64,000 bases of DNA from Phenylobacterium sp. J426 (lineage in GTDB: Bacteria; Pseudomonadota; Alphaproteobacteria; Caulobacterales; Caulobacteraceae), in assembly GCF_024699945.1 (NCBI RefSeq), contig NZ_JAJOMY010000001.1, positions 2,983,001 through 3,047,000 on the forward strand, given 5' to 3'. The stretch's first letter is position 1, and the number at the start of each line of letters is the position of its first letter. Of the stretch, positions 1-9,079 are shown piece after piece. The notes under the pieces are model-generated. The model saw only the letters and a program-made list of their open reading frames with translations. It did not search any database and was not told where the DNA came from. A program made the translations under genes and the position numbers.

Positions 1-1352
1 AGAACAGGTACACGCAGCCGGCCGCGGCGAGCGGGGCGACCACGAACACCGCCGGCGTGCGGAACGGCCGGGCCCGGGTCGGGTCGGTCCGGCGCAGCGT
101 CAGCACCGCGATCGCGACCATGGCGAAGGCGAACAGCGTGCCCGAGTTCGAGATGTCGGCCAGCACGCCCACCGGGAAGAAGGCGGCGAACAGCGCCACG
201 AAGACGCCGGTGACCACGGTGATCACGTGCGGCGTGTGGTACTTCGGGTGCACCTTCGACAGCACCGCGGGCAGCAGGCCGTCGCGGCTCATCACGAAGA
301 AGATGCGGGTCTGGCCGAACATCATCATCAGGATGACCGAGGGCAGGGCCAGGCCGGCGGCGAGGCCGATCAGGTTGCCGATCTGCGGCCAGCCGATCTC
401 GCGCAGGGTCCAGGCCAGGGCCTCCTTCGAGCAGACGACCTGCGACTCGCCGATGGCGGCGCAGGCGGCGGAGAGCTCGGGGCTGCCGGGGCGCAGGCCG
501 GCGCCGTCGGCGCCGAGCACGGGCTGGGCGCCCACGGTGCCGATCACGCCCGAGGCGACCAGGATGTAGAAGATGGTGCAGATCGCCAGCGAGCCGATCA
601 GGCCGATGGGCATGTTCCGCTGCGGGTTCTTGGTCTCCTCGGCCGCCGTCGAGACCGCGTCGAAGCCGACGTAGGCGAAGAAGATCGAGGCCGCCGCCGC
701 CGAGATGCCGGCGATGCCGAGCGGCGCGAACGGAGTGAAGTTCTCCATCTTCATCACCGGCACCGCCAGGACGATGAACAGCGTCAGGGCCGCGACCTTG
801 ATGGCCACCAGCACGGCGTTGACCGTCGCCGACTCTCCGCGTGCCGATCACCAGCAGCCAGGTCACTAGCAGGGCGATGCCCATGGCCGGCAGGTTGACC
901 ATGCCGCCGTCCAGCGGACCGCGGACGAGGGCGTTGGGAATGTCGATGGCGAAGGCGTTCTCGATCAGGCCTACGACATAGCCGGACCAGCCCACCGAGA
1001 CCGCGCCGGCGGCGACGGCGTATTCGAGGATCAGCGCCCAGCCGACCATCCAGGCCAGCATCTCGCCCATCACGGCGTAGCTGTAGGTGTAGGCGGACCC
1101 GGAGACCGGGACCATCGAGGCCATTTCGGCGTAGCAGAGCGCCGCCACGGCGCAGACGAAGCCGGCGATGATGAACGACATCATCATCCCGGGGCCCGCC
1201 TTCTGGGCGGCTTCGGCCGTCAGCACGAAGATGCCGGTGCCGATGATGGCGCCGATGCCCAGCATGGTGAGCTGGAACGCGCCTAGCGATCGTTGCAGTG
1301 ATTTCTTCTCCGCGGTCGCCAGGATCGCGTCGAGCGGCTTAACACGCCACAT
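1..1352 (-). CDS. APC-family amino acid permease (3' end outside window, frameshifted)
   Basis: Inner-membrane amino acid or polyamine symporter of the APC superfamily, YfnA-like; the substrate cannot be read from sequence. The start is ATG at 1352, preceded by GGAGGGAAT. The first membrane segment carries the APC signature GIGAIIGTGIF at residues 32-42, followed by many hydrophobic segments, and about 450 residues are visible. The reading frame changes near base 838: deleting one base of the CC at 837-838 restores a continuous family-typical stretch (TRESATVN). That suggests a one-base insertion, more likely a sequencing error than gene decay. The C-terminus lies beyond base 1. It is divergent from hrpB. 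Confidence 0.85.
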   Translation of the reverse strand, partial: MWRVKPLDAILATAEKKSLQRSLGAFQLTMLGIGAIIGTGIFVLTAEAAQKAGPGMMMSFIIAGFVCAVAALCYAEMASMVPVSGSAYTYSYAVMGEMLAWMVGWALILEYAVAAGAVSVGWSGYVVGLIENAFAIDIPNALVRGPLDGGMVNLPAMGIALLVTWLLVIGTRRVGDGQRRAGGHQGRGPDAVHRPGGAGDEDGELHSVRAARHRRHLGGGGLDLLRLRRLRRGLDGGRGDQEPAAEHAHRPDRLAGDLHHLLHPGRLGRDRHRGRPARARRRRRRPAPRQPRALRRLRRHRRVAGRLLEGGPGLDPARDRLAADRQPDRPRRRPGPALGHPDDDVRPDPHLLRDEPRRPAARGAVEGAPEVPHAARDHRGHRRLRGAVRRLLPGGRAGRHLELGHAVRLRHGRDRGADAAPDRPDPGPAVPHAGGVRGRPARRGRLRVPV

Positions 1353-1479
1353 ATTCCCTCCGAGCAGCGGCCCCCCTGGCCGCCGTTGATCAAGTTTGGG
1401 CGGACCGTTGCGTGCTTGGCGCCTCGTGGTCAAGCGGCAACGCTGGCGGGGGCCGGGCGCATTGGCTACAGGCGCAGGG

Positions 1480-3924
1480 ATGCTTCCCGTCCACGAGGCC
1501 CTGCCTGCGCTGAAGGCGCAGCTTGCCCAATCCAACGCCGCCGTCCTGGTCGCGCCCCCCGGGGCGGGCAAGACCACGGTCGCGCCGCTGGAATTGCTGG
1601 GGGAATCCTGGGCGGCGGGCGGGAAGATCATCGTCCTGGAGCCGCGCCGCCTGGCCGCTCGCGCCGCCGCCCATCGCATGGCCCAGACCCTCGGCGAACC
1701 GGTCGGCGAGACGGTCGGCTTCCGCGTCCGGATGCAGAGCCGGGTCTCGGCCCGCACGCGGATCGAGGTGGTCACCGAGGGCGTCTTCACGCGGATGATT
1801 CTCGCCGACCCGGAGCTGGCCGGCGTCGCCTGCGTCATCTTCGACGAATTCCACGAGCGCAGCCTGGACGCCGACCTGGGCCTGGCGCTGGCCCGTGACG
1901 CCCAGAAGGTGCTGCGCGACGACCTGCGGCTGCTGGTGATGTCGGCGACGCTCGACGGGGCGGCGGTGGCGCGGCTGTTGGACGACGCGCCGGTGGTCGA
2001 GAGCCGGGGCCGCATGTTCCCGGTGGAAACGCGGTACCTCGGGCGCGACGACAGCCAGCGGCTGGAGGACCGCGTCGTGCGCGCCGTCGAACGCGCCCTG
2101 GCCGAGGAGAGCGGCAGCGTCCTGGTCTTCCTGCCGGGGCAGGGCGAGATCCTGCGCACGGCCGAGCGGCTGGCGGAACGTCTTCGACGGCCGGAGGTGG
2201 ATGTCGCGCCGCTCTATGGCGCCCTCGATCCCCGGGACCAGGATCGCGCGATCGAGCCGGCGCCCGCCGGCCGCCGGAAGGTGGTGCTCGCCACCGCCAT
2301 CGCCGAGACCAGCCTGACCATCCAGGGCGTCCGGGTCGTCATCGACTGCGGCCTGGCCCGCGTGCCGCGCTTCGATCCCGCCAGCGGCCTGACGCGGCTG
2401 GCCACCGTCCGCGTCAGCCGCGCGGCCGCCGACCAGCGCCGCGGCCGGGCCGGGCGGACCGAGCCCGGCGTCTGCTACCGCCTGTGGGACGAGGCCGAGA
2501 CCCGCGCCCTGCCGGCCTATGCCGATCCCGAGATCCTCGACGCCGACCTCTCGGGCCTGGCGCTGGATCTGGCCCGCTGGGGCGTGAAGGACCCGGCCGA
2601 CGTCGCGTTCCTCGACCCGCCGCCGGCCGCCGCCTTTGGCGAGGCGCGGGCCCTGCTGCGACGCCTGGAGGCGCTGGGCGACGACGGGGTGCTCACGCCG
2701 CATGGGCGCGCACTGGCCGACTTCCCGCTCGCGCCGCGCCTGGCGCACATGGTGCTCAAGGCCGCCGACACCGGGCAGGCCGGCCGCGCGGCGCGGATCG
2801 CCGCCCTGATCACCGAACGCAATCTCGGCGGCCGCGACGCGGACCTGCGCCATCGCCTGGAGGGCCTGGAGCGCGACCGCAGCCCGCGGGCCCGCGACGC
2901 CAAGGCGCTGGCCGATCGCTGGGCCGGCCTCGCGCCGAAGGGCGGCCGCAAGGCCCAGGGAACCGAGCCCCTGTCGGACGGCCTGCTGCTGGCCTTCGCC
3001 TATCCCGAGCGGGTGGCCAAGGCGCGCGGCGGGCAGGGCGAATTCCAGCTGGTCAGCGGCCGCGGCGCCTTCGTGGAGCCCACCGATGCGCTGGCGCGCG
3101 AACGATGGCTGGCGGTGGCGGAGCTCGGCGGCGGCGACCGGCGCGACCGCATCCTGCTGGCGGCGCCGCTGGAGGAGGCCGAGCTCGCCGCCTTCGCCGA
3201 TCAGTTCGAGGTCGAGGAGCGTCTGGACGAGAGCGGCGGCGGCCGGCTCCGCGCCAAGCGCCTGACCCGGCTGGGCCGGCTGACGATCCGCGAGGAGATC
3301 GACGAGAACCCGGATCCCGCCCTGATCGCCCGGGCGCTGGCCGACCGGGTCCGCCGCGACGGGGTGAAGATCCTGCCCTGGGGCGAGGCGGCCGCGTCCC
3401 TGCGCCAGCGGGCCGCCTTCCTGCGCGCCCGCGATCCCGCCTGGCCGGACCTGTCCGACGCGGCCCTGCTCGCCCGGCTCGACGAGTGGCTGGCGCCGGT
3501 GCTGACCGGCCTGCGGGGGCTCAACGCCCTGAAGCCGGACGTGCTGGACGGGGCGCTCCGCACCCTCGTGCCCTGGGACCAGCAGCGCCGGCTCGACGCC
3601 GAGGCGCCCGCCCGCTGGACCGCGCCGACCGGCAACAGCTTCGCGATCGACTATGCGGCCGAGGCCGGTCCCCGGGTCGACGTCCGCGTGCAGGAGGTCT
3701 TCGGCCTCGCCCAGCACCCGACCGTCGGCGGCGTCCCGCTGACGCTGAGCCTGCTCTCCCCGGCGCACCGGCCCATCCAGACCACCCGGGACCTGCCGGG
3801 CTTCTGGAAAGGCTCGTGGAAGGACGTGCGAACCGAGATGCGGGGCCGTTATCCCAAGCACGTCTGGCCGGAGGACCCCGCCGCCGCGACGCCCACTACG
3901 CGCGCCAAGCCGCGGGCGAGTTGA
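1480..3924 (+). CDS. hrpB: ATP-dependent helicase HrpB
   Basis: DEAH-box superfamily 2 helicase of 814 residues, the usual length for HrpB. Walker A (PPGAGKTT) sits at about residues 26-33 and the DEFH box near 121-124. The SAT motif and the C-terminal motif VI pattern QRRGRAGR follow in order, and the C-terminal HrpB-specific domain is present. The ATG at 1480 is chosen because the Walker A then falls at the normal distance from the N-terminus; upstream in-frame starts add a non-homologous arginine-rich tail. HrpB is assumed to act on RNA, but its physiological substrate is poorly defined. Gene intact. Confidence 0.95.
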   Translation: MLPVHEALPALKAQLAQSNAAVLVAPPGAGKTTVAPLELLGESWAAGGKIIVLEPRRLAARAAAHRMAQTLGEPVGETVGFRVRMQSRVSARTRIEVVTEGVFTRMILADPELAGVACVIFDEFHERSLDADLGLALARDAQKVLRDDLRLLVMSATLDGAAVARLLDDAPVVESRGRMFPVETRYLGRDDSQRLEDRVVRAVERALAEESGSVLVFLPGQGEILRTAERLAERLRRPEVDVAPLYGALDPRDQDRAIEPAPAGRRKVVLATAIAETSLTIQGVRVVIDCGLARVPRFDPASGLTRLATVRVSRAAADQRRGRAGRTEPGVCYRLWDEAETRALPAYADPEILDADLSGLALDLARWGVKDPADVAFLDPPPAAAFGEARALLRRLEALGDDGVLTPHGRALADFPLAPRLAHMVLKAADTGQAGRAARIAALITERNLGGRDADLRHRLEGLERDRSPRARDAKALADRWAGLAPKGGRKAQGTEPLSDGLLLAFAYPERVAKARGGQGEFQLVSGRGAFVEPTDALARERWLAVAELGGGDRRDRILLAAPLEEAELAAFADQFEVEERLDESGGGRLRAKRLTRLGRLTIREEIDENPDPALIARALADRVRRDGVKILPWGEAAASLRQRAAFLRARDPAWPDLSDAALLARLDEWLAPVLTGLRGLNALKPDVLDGALRTLVPWDQQRRLDAEAPARWTAPTGNSFAIDYAAEAGPRVDVRVQEVFGLAQHPTVGGVPLTLSLLSPAHRPIQTTRDLPGFWKGSWKDVRTEMRGRYPKHVWPEDPAAATPTTRAKPRAS

Positions 3925-3993
3925 CTCAACCGTCGGGTGAAACCTTTGGCGTTCCGGGCGTTTCCTTCCCAGGCGGCGATGCCGCCCGAGAGG

Positions 3994-4296
3994 ATGGTGA
4001 GCGCTGTGGACGCCCGCGTCGCGCCTGGATTTGCCACCGGATCCGGCTCCGGTTCCGGCCTGAACCATGAGGACATCGCCGATCGCCTGTCCGAGATGAT
4101 CGCGCTGCTCGAGGCGCTGGAGCAGGCGGAGTTCCTGAGCGAGGCGCCCGAGCGCGCGGGGGCCCGGGCGCGTCACCAGCTCGGCTCCAGCCTGCTCACG
4201 CTGCTGGCGCGCCAGCTCCGCGAGCTTCGCGCCGCGGTCGCCGATCCCGCGGTGGGCGTGCCGGCGGACGACCTGTCCGCCGAACTGCCGGCCTGA
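3994..4296 (+). CDS. small hypothetical protein
   Basis: Uncharacterised protein of about 100 residues downstream of hrpB on the same strand. After a short Gly/Ser-rich stretch (GSGSGSG) it is mostly charged and helical, with leucine-rich heptad-like segments (LSEMIALLEALEQAEFL and LLTLLARQLRELRAAV) that could form a helical hairpin. There is no signal peptide or membrane segment. The start is uncertain: GTG 3937, ATG 3979, ATG 3994 and GTG 4006 are all in frame; 3994 follows a GAGAGG. I do not recognise the family. Confidence 0.5.
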   Translation: MVSAVDARVAPGFATGSGSGSGLNHEDIADRLSEMIALLEALEQAEFLSEAPERAGARARHQLGSSLLTLLARQLRELRAAVADPAVGVPADDLSAELPA

Positions 4297-4299
4297 ACG

Positions 4300-4758
4300 T
4301 CAGGCCGCGGCCTTCCAGGCCCTCGGGTGCTGCGTGCGAAAGCCGACCGCCAGCCGGTTCCAGCCGTTGATCGTCACGATCAGCATCGTCAGCCAGACGA
4401 TCTCTTCCTCGCTGAAATGCGCCTTCAGCGGATCGTAATCGGCGTCCGGGGCCGCCGTGTCGGCCACCCGCGTCACCGCTTCGGTCCAGGCGAGGGCGGC
4501 GCGCTCCCGAGGGGTGTAGAGGCTGCTCTCGCGCCATGCCGCCAGCAGGTGCAGCCGCTCCTCGCTCTCTCCGGCCTTGCGCGCATCCTGGGTGTGCATG
4601 TGGAGGCAATAGGCGCAGCCGTTGATCTGCGAGGCGCGGGTCTTCACCAGCTCGGCCAGGGTGAAGTCCAGACCGCTGGCCTTCACGGCGTTCTCCAGGC
4701 CCAGCATGGCCTCGAGCGCCTGGGGCGCGACGGCGTAGTAGTTGAGGCGGGTGGTCAT
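4300..4758 (-). CDS. AhpD-like carboxymuconolactone decarboxylase family protein
   Basis: Protein of 152 residues of the CMD/AhpD alkylhydroperoxidase-like fold. It has the redox CxxC pair in CAYCLHMH (Cys48 and Cys51), followed by the histidine typical of the peroxidase-active subgroup, which supports thiol-dependent peroxidase activity. The closest well-known group is the YciW/Rv-type AhpD family. The ATG at 4758 has a purine-rich AGGACC just upstream. It lies tail-to-tail with the small hypothetical gene, only 3 bases apart. Cytosolic, with no visible partner AhpC nearby. Confidence 0.85.
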   Translation of the reverse strand: MTTRLNYYAVAPQALEAMLGLENAVKASGLDFTLAELVKTRASQINGCAYCLHMHTQDARKAGESEERLHLLAAWRESSLYTPRERAALAWTEAVTRVADTAAPDADYDPLKAHFSEEEIVWLTMLIVTINGWNRLAVGFRTQHPRAWKAAA

Positions 4759-4821
4759 CGGGGGAGGTCCTTCTCTCTGGATGACCTCAGGACGCGCGGG
4801 CGCCGGCCCGTGTGACAGGCT

Positions 4822-5610
4822 TCAGCTCGTGGCGGCGTAGATCATGATCCCGGTCGCCACCGACAGGTTCAGGCTGTCGGCCCGGCCGCGCATGGGGATC
4901 TTCACGTTCAGGTCGGGCAGGGCGGCCATCTCGGGCGTCAGGCCCTGCTGCTCGTTGCCCATCAGGATCAGCGCCGGCTTGCGGTAGTCGGCCGTCGCGT
5001 GGCTCTGGGTGGCGCTCAGCAGCGTGCCGACCACCGAGCCGGGCCAGCTTGGCCGCCACGCTGCGAACTCCGCCTCCGTGGCACGCGACAGCGGCACGGC
5101 GAAGATCGAACCCATGGTCGCCCGCACAGCCTCCACCGAATAGGGATCGCAGCATTCGCCCACCAGGATCACCGCGCCGCAGCCCGCCGCGTCGGCGGTG
5201 CGCACGATCGTCCCGAGGTTCCCCGGGTCCCGCACGCGATGGAGTGCGACGACGCAGGCGGCCGCGCCCGGATCGATCTGGGCCAGCGGGCGGAAGACCT
5301 GGGGAAAGACGCCCACCACCGCCTGCGGATTGTCGCGCTTCGACACCTTGGCGAGGATGTCGTGGTTGACCTCGATGACCTCGCCGCCGGCGGCCCGCGT
5401 GGCCTGCGCGGCCTTCTTCAGCAGCGGATGGTCCGCGGCCTCGGGCCCGTGCATCAGGATTTTGGGGGCGTGGCCCAGCTCGACCCCTTCGGTGACGTGC
5501 TTCAGGCCCTCGGCCAGGAACAGGCCGGTCTCGTCGCGGTCCTTGCGCAGATGCAGGGCGCGGACGGCCTTCACCGTGGGGTTCGAAAGCGAGGTGACGG
5601 TGCGGCTCAC
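4822..5610 (-). CDS. TrmH/SpoU-family RNA 2'-O-methyltransferase
   Basis: SPOUT-class RNA methyltransferase of 262 residues. It has an N-terminal substrate-binding SpoU_sub-like domain and a C-terminal trefoil-knot catalytic domain. The knot motifs are visible: motif 1-like RDPGNLGTIVRTADAAG, then ILMGNEQQGLTPEM, then IPMRGRADSLNLSVATGI. The start is taken as GTG 5610, which overlaps the stop of the upstream methyltransferase as GTGA. A longer upstream start exists but adds unrelated residues. rRNA or tRNA 2'-O-ribose is the likely target; the exact nucleotide cannot be named. Confidence 0.9.
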   Translation of the reverse strand: MSRTVTSLSNPTVKAVRALHLRKDRDETGLFLAEGLKHVTEGVELGHAPKILMHGPEAADHPLLKKAAQATRAAGGEVIEVNHDILAKVSKRDNPQAVVGVFPQVFRPLAQIDPGAAACVVALHRVRDPGNLGTIVRTADAAGCGAVILVGECCDPYSVEAVRATMGSIFAVPLSRATEAEFAAWRPSWPGSVVGTLLSATQSHATADYRKPALILMGNEQQGLTPEMAALPDLNVKIPMRGRADSLNLSVATGIMIYAATS

Positions 5611-6530
5611 GGAGCGCCCCCTTGAGACCACCGCGCGTAGAAGCTCATCCCGATCTGCCGCTCGGCGCCGTCCTCGACCAGCGCCAGCTCGCCCCAGTCG
5701 ATCCGCCCGCCGCGATCCTGCAGCACCTCGGCCAGCAGGCCCGACAGCGCCGCACCCGAGATCCGCTCGGCATAGGCGTTGAGGATCAGGAACGAGGCGT
5801 TTTCCGAAAGAAGTTCGCCACATAGCCGCGCGAGTTCAGGCAGGTCCTCAAACAGGCGCCAGACCTGACCGTCGGGCCCGCGGCCGTACTTCGGCGGGTC
5901 CAGGATGATCCCGTCGTACTTCGAGCCGCGCCGCACCTCGCGCTGCACATAGCGGCGGGCGTCCTCGACGATCCAGCGGATCGGCCGCTCGGCCAGCTTC
6001 GACAGCTCGGCGTTTTCGCGCGCCATCGCCACCGCCTTCTTCGAGGCGTCGACATGGGTCACCTGCGCGCCCGCCGCGGCCATGGCCAGGGTGGCGACGC
6101 CCGTATAGCCGAAGAGGTTCAGCACCTTGGGCTGGGAGCCGTCCTGCCCCGCCCTGCGGACCGCCTCGTCGAGGAACGCCCAGTTGGCGGCCTGCTCGGG
6201 GAAGAACGCCAGATGGCGGAAGGCGGTGAAGCGGCCCAGGAACCGCACGTCGCGCCAAGCGAGCGGCCACGCCTCCTCGTGCCTGCCCTGGAAGCGCCAG
6301 CGTCCCGCATCCTCGTCGTCGGTCGCCGCCGCCGGGTCGAACACGGCGTCCGCCTTCGCCCAGAGGTGGGGTTTCTGCGGCGCCCACAGGCACTGGGGTT
6401 CGGGGCGCACGACGGTGTAGGACCCGTAGCGCTCCAGCTTCCGGCCGTCGCCGGAGTCCAGCAGGGCGTAGTCCGCCCAGCCTTCGGTGCGCATCACGCC
6501 GGGCGCGTCGGCGACGGTGGGGCGGCTCAT
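5607..6530 (-). CDS. class I SAM-dependent methyltransferase (RlmI/RlmL-C-like)
   Basis: Protein of 307 residues with a Rossmann SAM-binding core. Motif I is VLNLFGYTGVATLAMAAAGA, an acidic loop THVDASKKAV follows, and the catalytic-type motif is ILDPPKYGRG. The DPPKYGRG form and the FGYTG motif match 23S rRNA (cytosine or guanine) methyltransferases of the COG1092/PF10672 group; no PUA domain is seen. ATG 6530 is preferred to the upstream 6611 start because the extra residues look non-coding. It is translationally coupled to the SpoU-family gene (GTGA overlap), so the two probably form an RNA-modification operon. It is divergent from the TetR gene. Confidence 0.85.
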   Translation of the reverse strand: MSRPTVADAPGVMRTEGWADYALLDSGDGRKLERYGSYTVVRPEPQCLWAPQKPHLWAKADAVFDPAAATDDEDAGRWRFQGRHEEAWPLAWRDVRFLGRFTAFRHLAFFPEQAANWAFLDEAVRRAGQDGSQPKVLNLFGYTGVATLAMAAAGAQVTHVDASKKAVAMARENAELSKLAERPIRWIVEDARRYVQREVRRGSKYDGIILDPPKYGRGPDGQVWRLFEDLPELARLCGELLSENASFLILNAYAERISGAALSGLLAEVLQDRGGRIDWGELALVEDGAERQIGMSFYARWSQGGAP

Positions 6531-6669
6531 GGCGGCCTTGAAGCGCAAGCTGCGCTCCTCGTCCAGTGCGTCGGCCGTCGTCCGCAGGCTGCCGCAACGT
6601 GGGCTTGCCACCGGTGGCGATTTGGGGTCCGGTGCGCGTCAGGGGCGAGTGCTTGGGGACCTGTGTGAC

Positions 6670-7305
6670 GTGACGGCTGTTGGGACGACGACGCGGAAAT
6701 CCGCGCGCAAGGCCAAGGGCGACGGACATCTGCGCCGCGCCGAGATCCTCGAGGCGGCGGAGCGCATCTTCGTGGCCGAGGGCTACGAGGGCGCGACGAT
6801 CCGCAAGATCGCCGACGAGGTCGGCGTGTCCTCCACCGCGCTCTACATGCACTTCCAGGACAAGGGCTGCATCCTGCTCGAGATCTGCGAGCGGACCCTC
6901 AAGGCCCTCTACGAGACCAACCACGAGATCGCCGCCAAGCCGGTCGATCCGGTCGTCCGGGTGCGGATGATGCTGGAGGCCTACATGCGCTGGGGCCTGG
7001 CCCATCCCAACGCCTACCAGCTTGTCTATTCCACGCCGCGTCCGGTATCGGCGCAGCCCTGGCCCGAAGGCACGGCGGACCTGAGCCGACAATGCTACGA
7101 GATCTTCTCCGGCGTGGTGCGCGAGATCGCGGCGCTCGGCCGTCTGCGGACGGGCGGGGCCGATTCCGCGGCCCAGGCCCTCTGGATGGGCTGTCACGGC
7201 GTGGTGGCGCTGCTGACCGCGCGCCCGGGCTTCGGCTGGGCGGACCGCGAGGAGCTGATCCAGGTGAGCCTCGAAGGCATGCTGCACGGGCTGGTGGTGG
7301 ACTGA
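6670..7305 (+). CDS. TetR/AcrR-family transcriptional regulator
   Basis: Regulator of 211 residues. The N-terminal helix-turn-helix is clear: ILEAAERIFVAEGYEGATIR, then KIADEVGVSSTALYMHFQDK. The C-terminal half resembles a TetR_C WHG-type ligand-binding domain. I chose GTG 6670 because it places the HTH about 18-60 residues from the N-terminus; an in-frame ATG at 6487 would run antisense into the neighbouring methyltransferase gene. It directly precedes an ABC importer operon, so it most likely regulates that operon. The ligand is unknown. Confidence 0.9.
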   Translation: MTAVGTTTRKSARKAKGDGHLRRAEILEAAERIFVAEGYEGATIRKIADEVGVSSTALYMHFQDKGCILLEICERTLKALYETNHEIAAKPVDPVVRVRMMLEAYMRWGLAHPNAYQLVYSTPRPVSAQPWPEGTADLSRQCYEIFSGVVREIAALGRLRTGGADSAAQALWMGCHGVVALLTARPGFGWADREELIQVSLEGMLHGLVVD

Positions 7306-8096
7306 CACCCGCGCTGGCCGGAGCGGCTGCGCTGCTCGCCGGCGGCGCCGAGGCCGCTCCGCGGGTGCTGTCGCTCGATTCCTGTGCCGACCAGTACGTC
7401 ATGGGTCTGGCCGCCCGGGCGGACATCGTCGGCCTGTCCACCCGCGCCGACGACGCGGACAGCCGCCTCCGCCATCTGGCGCGCGGCCTGCCGATGCGCC
7501 GGGTCGACCTGGAGTCGGCGCTGGCCGCGCGGCCCGACGTGGTCGTCCGCTACTGGGGTGGCGAGCCGCGGCTGATCGCGGCGCTGGAGCGGCGGGGGGT
7601 GCAGGTGATCACCATCCCGGACGCCACGGACTTCGACGATATCCGCCGCAGCGTCCGGCGGGTCGCCGCCGCTCTCGAACGCCGTCCGCAGGGCGAGGCC
7701 GCGATCGCGGGCATGGACGCCCGCCTGGCCCGCGCCGCCGCGCCCTGGAAGGGCGCGCGGGCGCTCTACATGACGCCGGGCGGCGTCACCGCCGGGCAGG
7801 GGACCCTGATCGACGCGGTGCTCCGCGCCGCGGGCATGACGAACGCCGAGGCCCGCCCGGGCTTTCAGACCATCTCCCTGGAAGACCTCGCCCTCGCGCC
7901 GCCGCAGGCGGTCGTGCTGGGCTTCTTCGACACCTTCCAGCTCTCGGGGGACAGCTGGGGCGTCGGTCGGCACCGGGTGCTGCAGCGGACGGCGCGCACG
8001 CGGCAGGTGGCCAGCCTGCCCGGAGCCCTTCTGGGCTGCCCGGATTGGGGTGCGGCCGAGGCGGCGAGCCTACTGGCCGCCAAGGCGCCGCCATGA
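7302..8096 (+). CDS. periplasmic substrate-binding protein, FecB/BtuF type
   Basis: Class III solute-binding protein of about 264 residues for an iron-siderophore, haem or cobalamin-type importer. The mature start RVLSLDSCADQYVMGLA and the later phrases RVDLESALAARPDVVV and FQTISLEDLALAPPQ match the PF01497 fold. A hydrophobic signal-like stretch precedes it (ALAGAAALLAGGAEA). The start is unresolved: no ATG, GTG or TTG lies in frame between 7095 and the signal region, so the coordinate given is a CTG overlapping the TetR stop. A missed indel is possible. It overlaps the next gene as ATGA. Confidence 0.8.
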   Translation: MTPALAGAAALLAGGAEAAPRVLSLDSCADQYVMGLAARADIVGLSTRADDADSRLRHLARGLPMRRVDLESALAARPDVVVRYWGGEPRLIAALERRGVQVITIPDATDFDDIRRSVRRVAAALERRPQGEAAIAGMDARLARAAAPWKGARALYMTPGGVTAGQGTLIDAVLRAAGMTNAEARPGFQTISLEDLALAPPQAVVLGFFDTFQLSGDSWGVGRHRVLQRTARTRQVASLPGALLGCPDWGAAEAASLLAAKAPP

Positions 8097-9079
8097 GGCC
8101 GCTGGCGCTAAACTTTCTCCTGGCGATGGCGGCGCTGGCCTTCGCCGCCGGCGGCCTGCTGCTGGGCGAGACCCAGCTCACCTCCGCGCAGGTGGCCGGG
8201 GCGTTCGCCGAGCCACTCTCCGGTCCCGGCGTGGTGCTGTGGGAGATCCGTCTGCCGCGGACGGCCGCCGCCCTGGTGGTCGGCGCGGCCCTTGGCCTCG
8301 CCGGCGCCGTCATGCAGGGCCTGCTGCGCAACCCGCTAGCCGATCCGGGCGTGCTGGGCGTTTCCGGCGGCGCGGGCCTCGGCGCGGCGCTGGCCATCTC
8401 ACTGGGCCTCGCCGCCACGCCCGGGGCCATCGAGGGGGCGGCCCTGGCCGCCGCCCTGCTCGTGGGCCTGCTGCTGACCGGGCTCGCCGCTCGTTTCCGC
8501 GAGCCGGAGACCCTCATCCTGTTCGGCGTCGCGCTCTCGGCGTTCCTCGGCGCCCTGACCTCGCTGGTGTTCAACTTCTCGCCGTCCCCCGTCACCCTGG
8601 CGGAGGTGTTCGCCTGGCTGCTGGGATCGGTCGCCAACCGCGACTGGATGGACATCGGCCGCCAGATCCCGGCGCTGGCGGTCGGCGTCGGCCTTTCGAT
8701 CTACGCGGCCCGCGGACTCGTGATGCTGACGCTGGGCGAGGAGGCTGCGGCGCTCTCCGGGCTGCCGATGACGCGCCTGCGCGCCGCCGCAGTCGCCGGG
8801 GCCTCGCTGCTCACCGGCGCCTCCGTCGCCATGGCCGGCATCGTCGGGTTCGTCGGCCTGGCCGCGCCCCACCTGGTCCGCGCCGGATCCGGCGGCGATC
8901 CGGGTCGGGTGCTGCTGCCCTCGGCGCTGGCGGGCGCCGTGCTGCTGGCCGCCGCCGATCTGGCGGCCCGGCTGATCCCAACGGATCTCGAGCTGAAGCT
9001 GGGCGTCGTCACGGCGCTGTTCGGCGCGCCGCTGTTCGCCCTGATCGCGTGGCGCGCGGCGCGGAGCTGGCGCGGATGA
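8093..9079 (+). CDS. FecCD/BtuC-family ABC importer permease
   Basis: Membrane permease of 328 residues with about 9-10 hydrophobic segments. Family motifs are [21 protein letters not shown] near residue 53, then LRNPLADPGVLGVSGGAGLG and the C-terminal coupling region GFVGLAAPHLVR. It would pair with the adjacent ATPase and binding protein to import a chelated metal or corrinoid across the inner membrane. The ATG at 8093 overlaps the preceding stop as ATGA, and its own stop overlaps the ATPase start in the same way. Gene intact. Confidence 0.93.
   Translation: MRPLALNFLLAMAALAFAAGGLLLGETQLTSAQVAGAFAEPLSGPGVVLWEIRLPRTAAALVVGAALGLAGAVMQGLLRNPLADPGVLGVSGGAGLGAALAISLGLAATPGAIEGAALAAALLVGLLLTGLAARFREPETLILFGVALSAFLGALTSLVFNFSPSPVTLAEVFAWLLGSVANRDWMDIGRQIPALAVGVGLSIYAARGLVMLTLGEEAAALSGLPMTRLRAAAVAGASLLTGASVAMAGIVGFVGLAAPHLVRAGSGGDPGRVLLPSALAGAVLLAAADLAARLIPTDLELKLGVVTALFGAPLFALIAWRAARSWRG

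Noticed and set aside
1390..4176. 928-codon open frame antisense to hrpB
   Set aside because: No recognisable domain and shadow-type composition; hrpB carries all helicase motifs.
4360..4390. TTGATCG...CGATCAG dyad resembling an FNR box
   Set aside because: It lies inside the AhpD-like coding sequence with the wrong spacing between half-sites.
6487..6669. Upstream ATG start for the TetR gene
   Set aside because: It would add 61 residues read antisense to the divergent methyltransferase gene, with no TetR homology.
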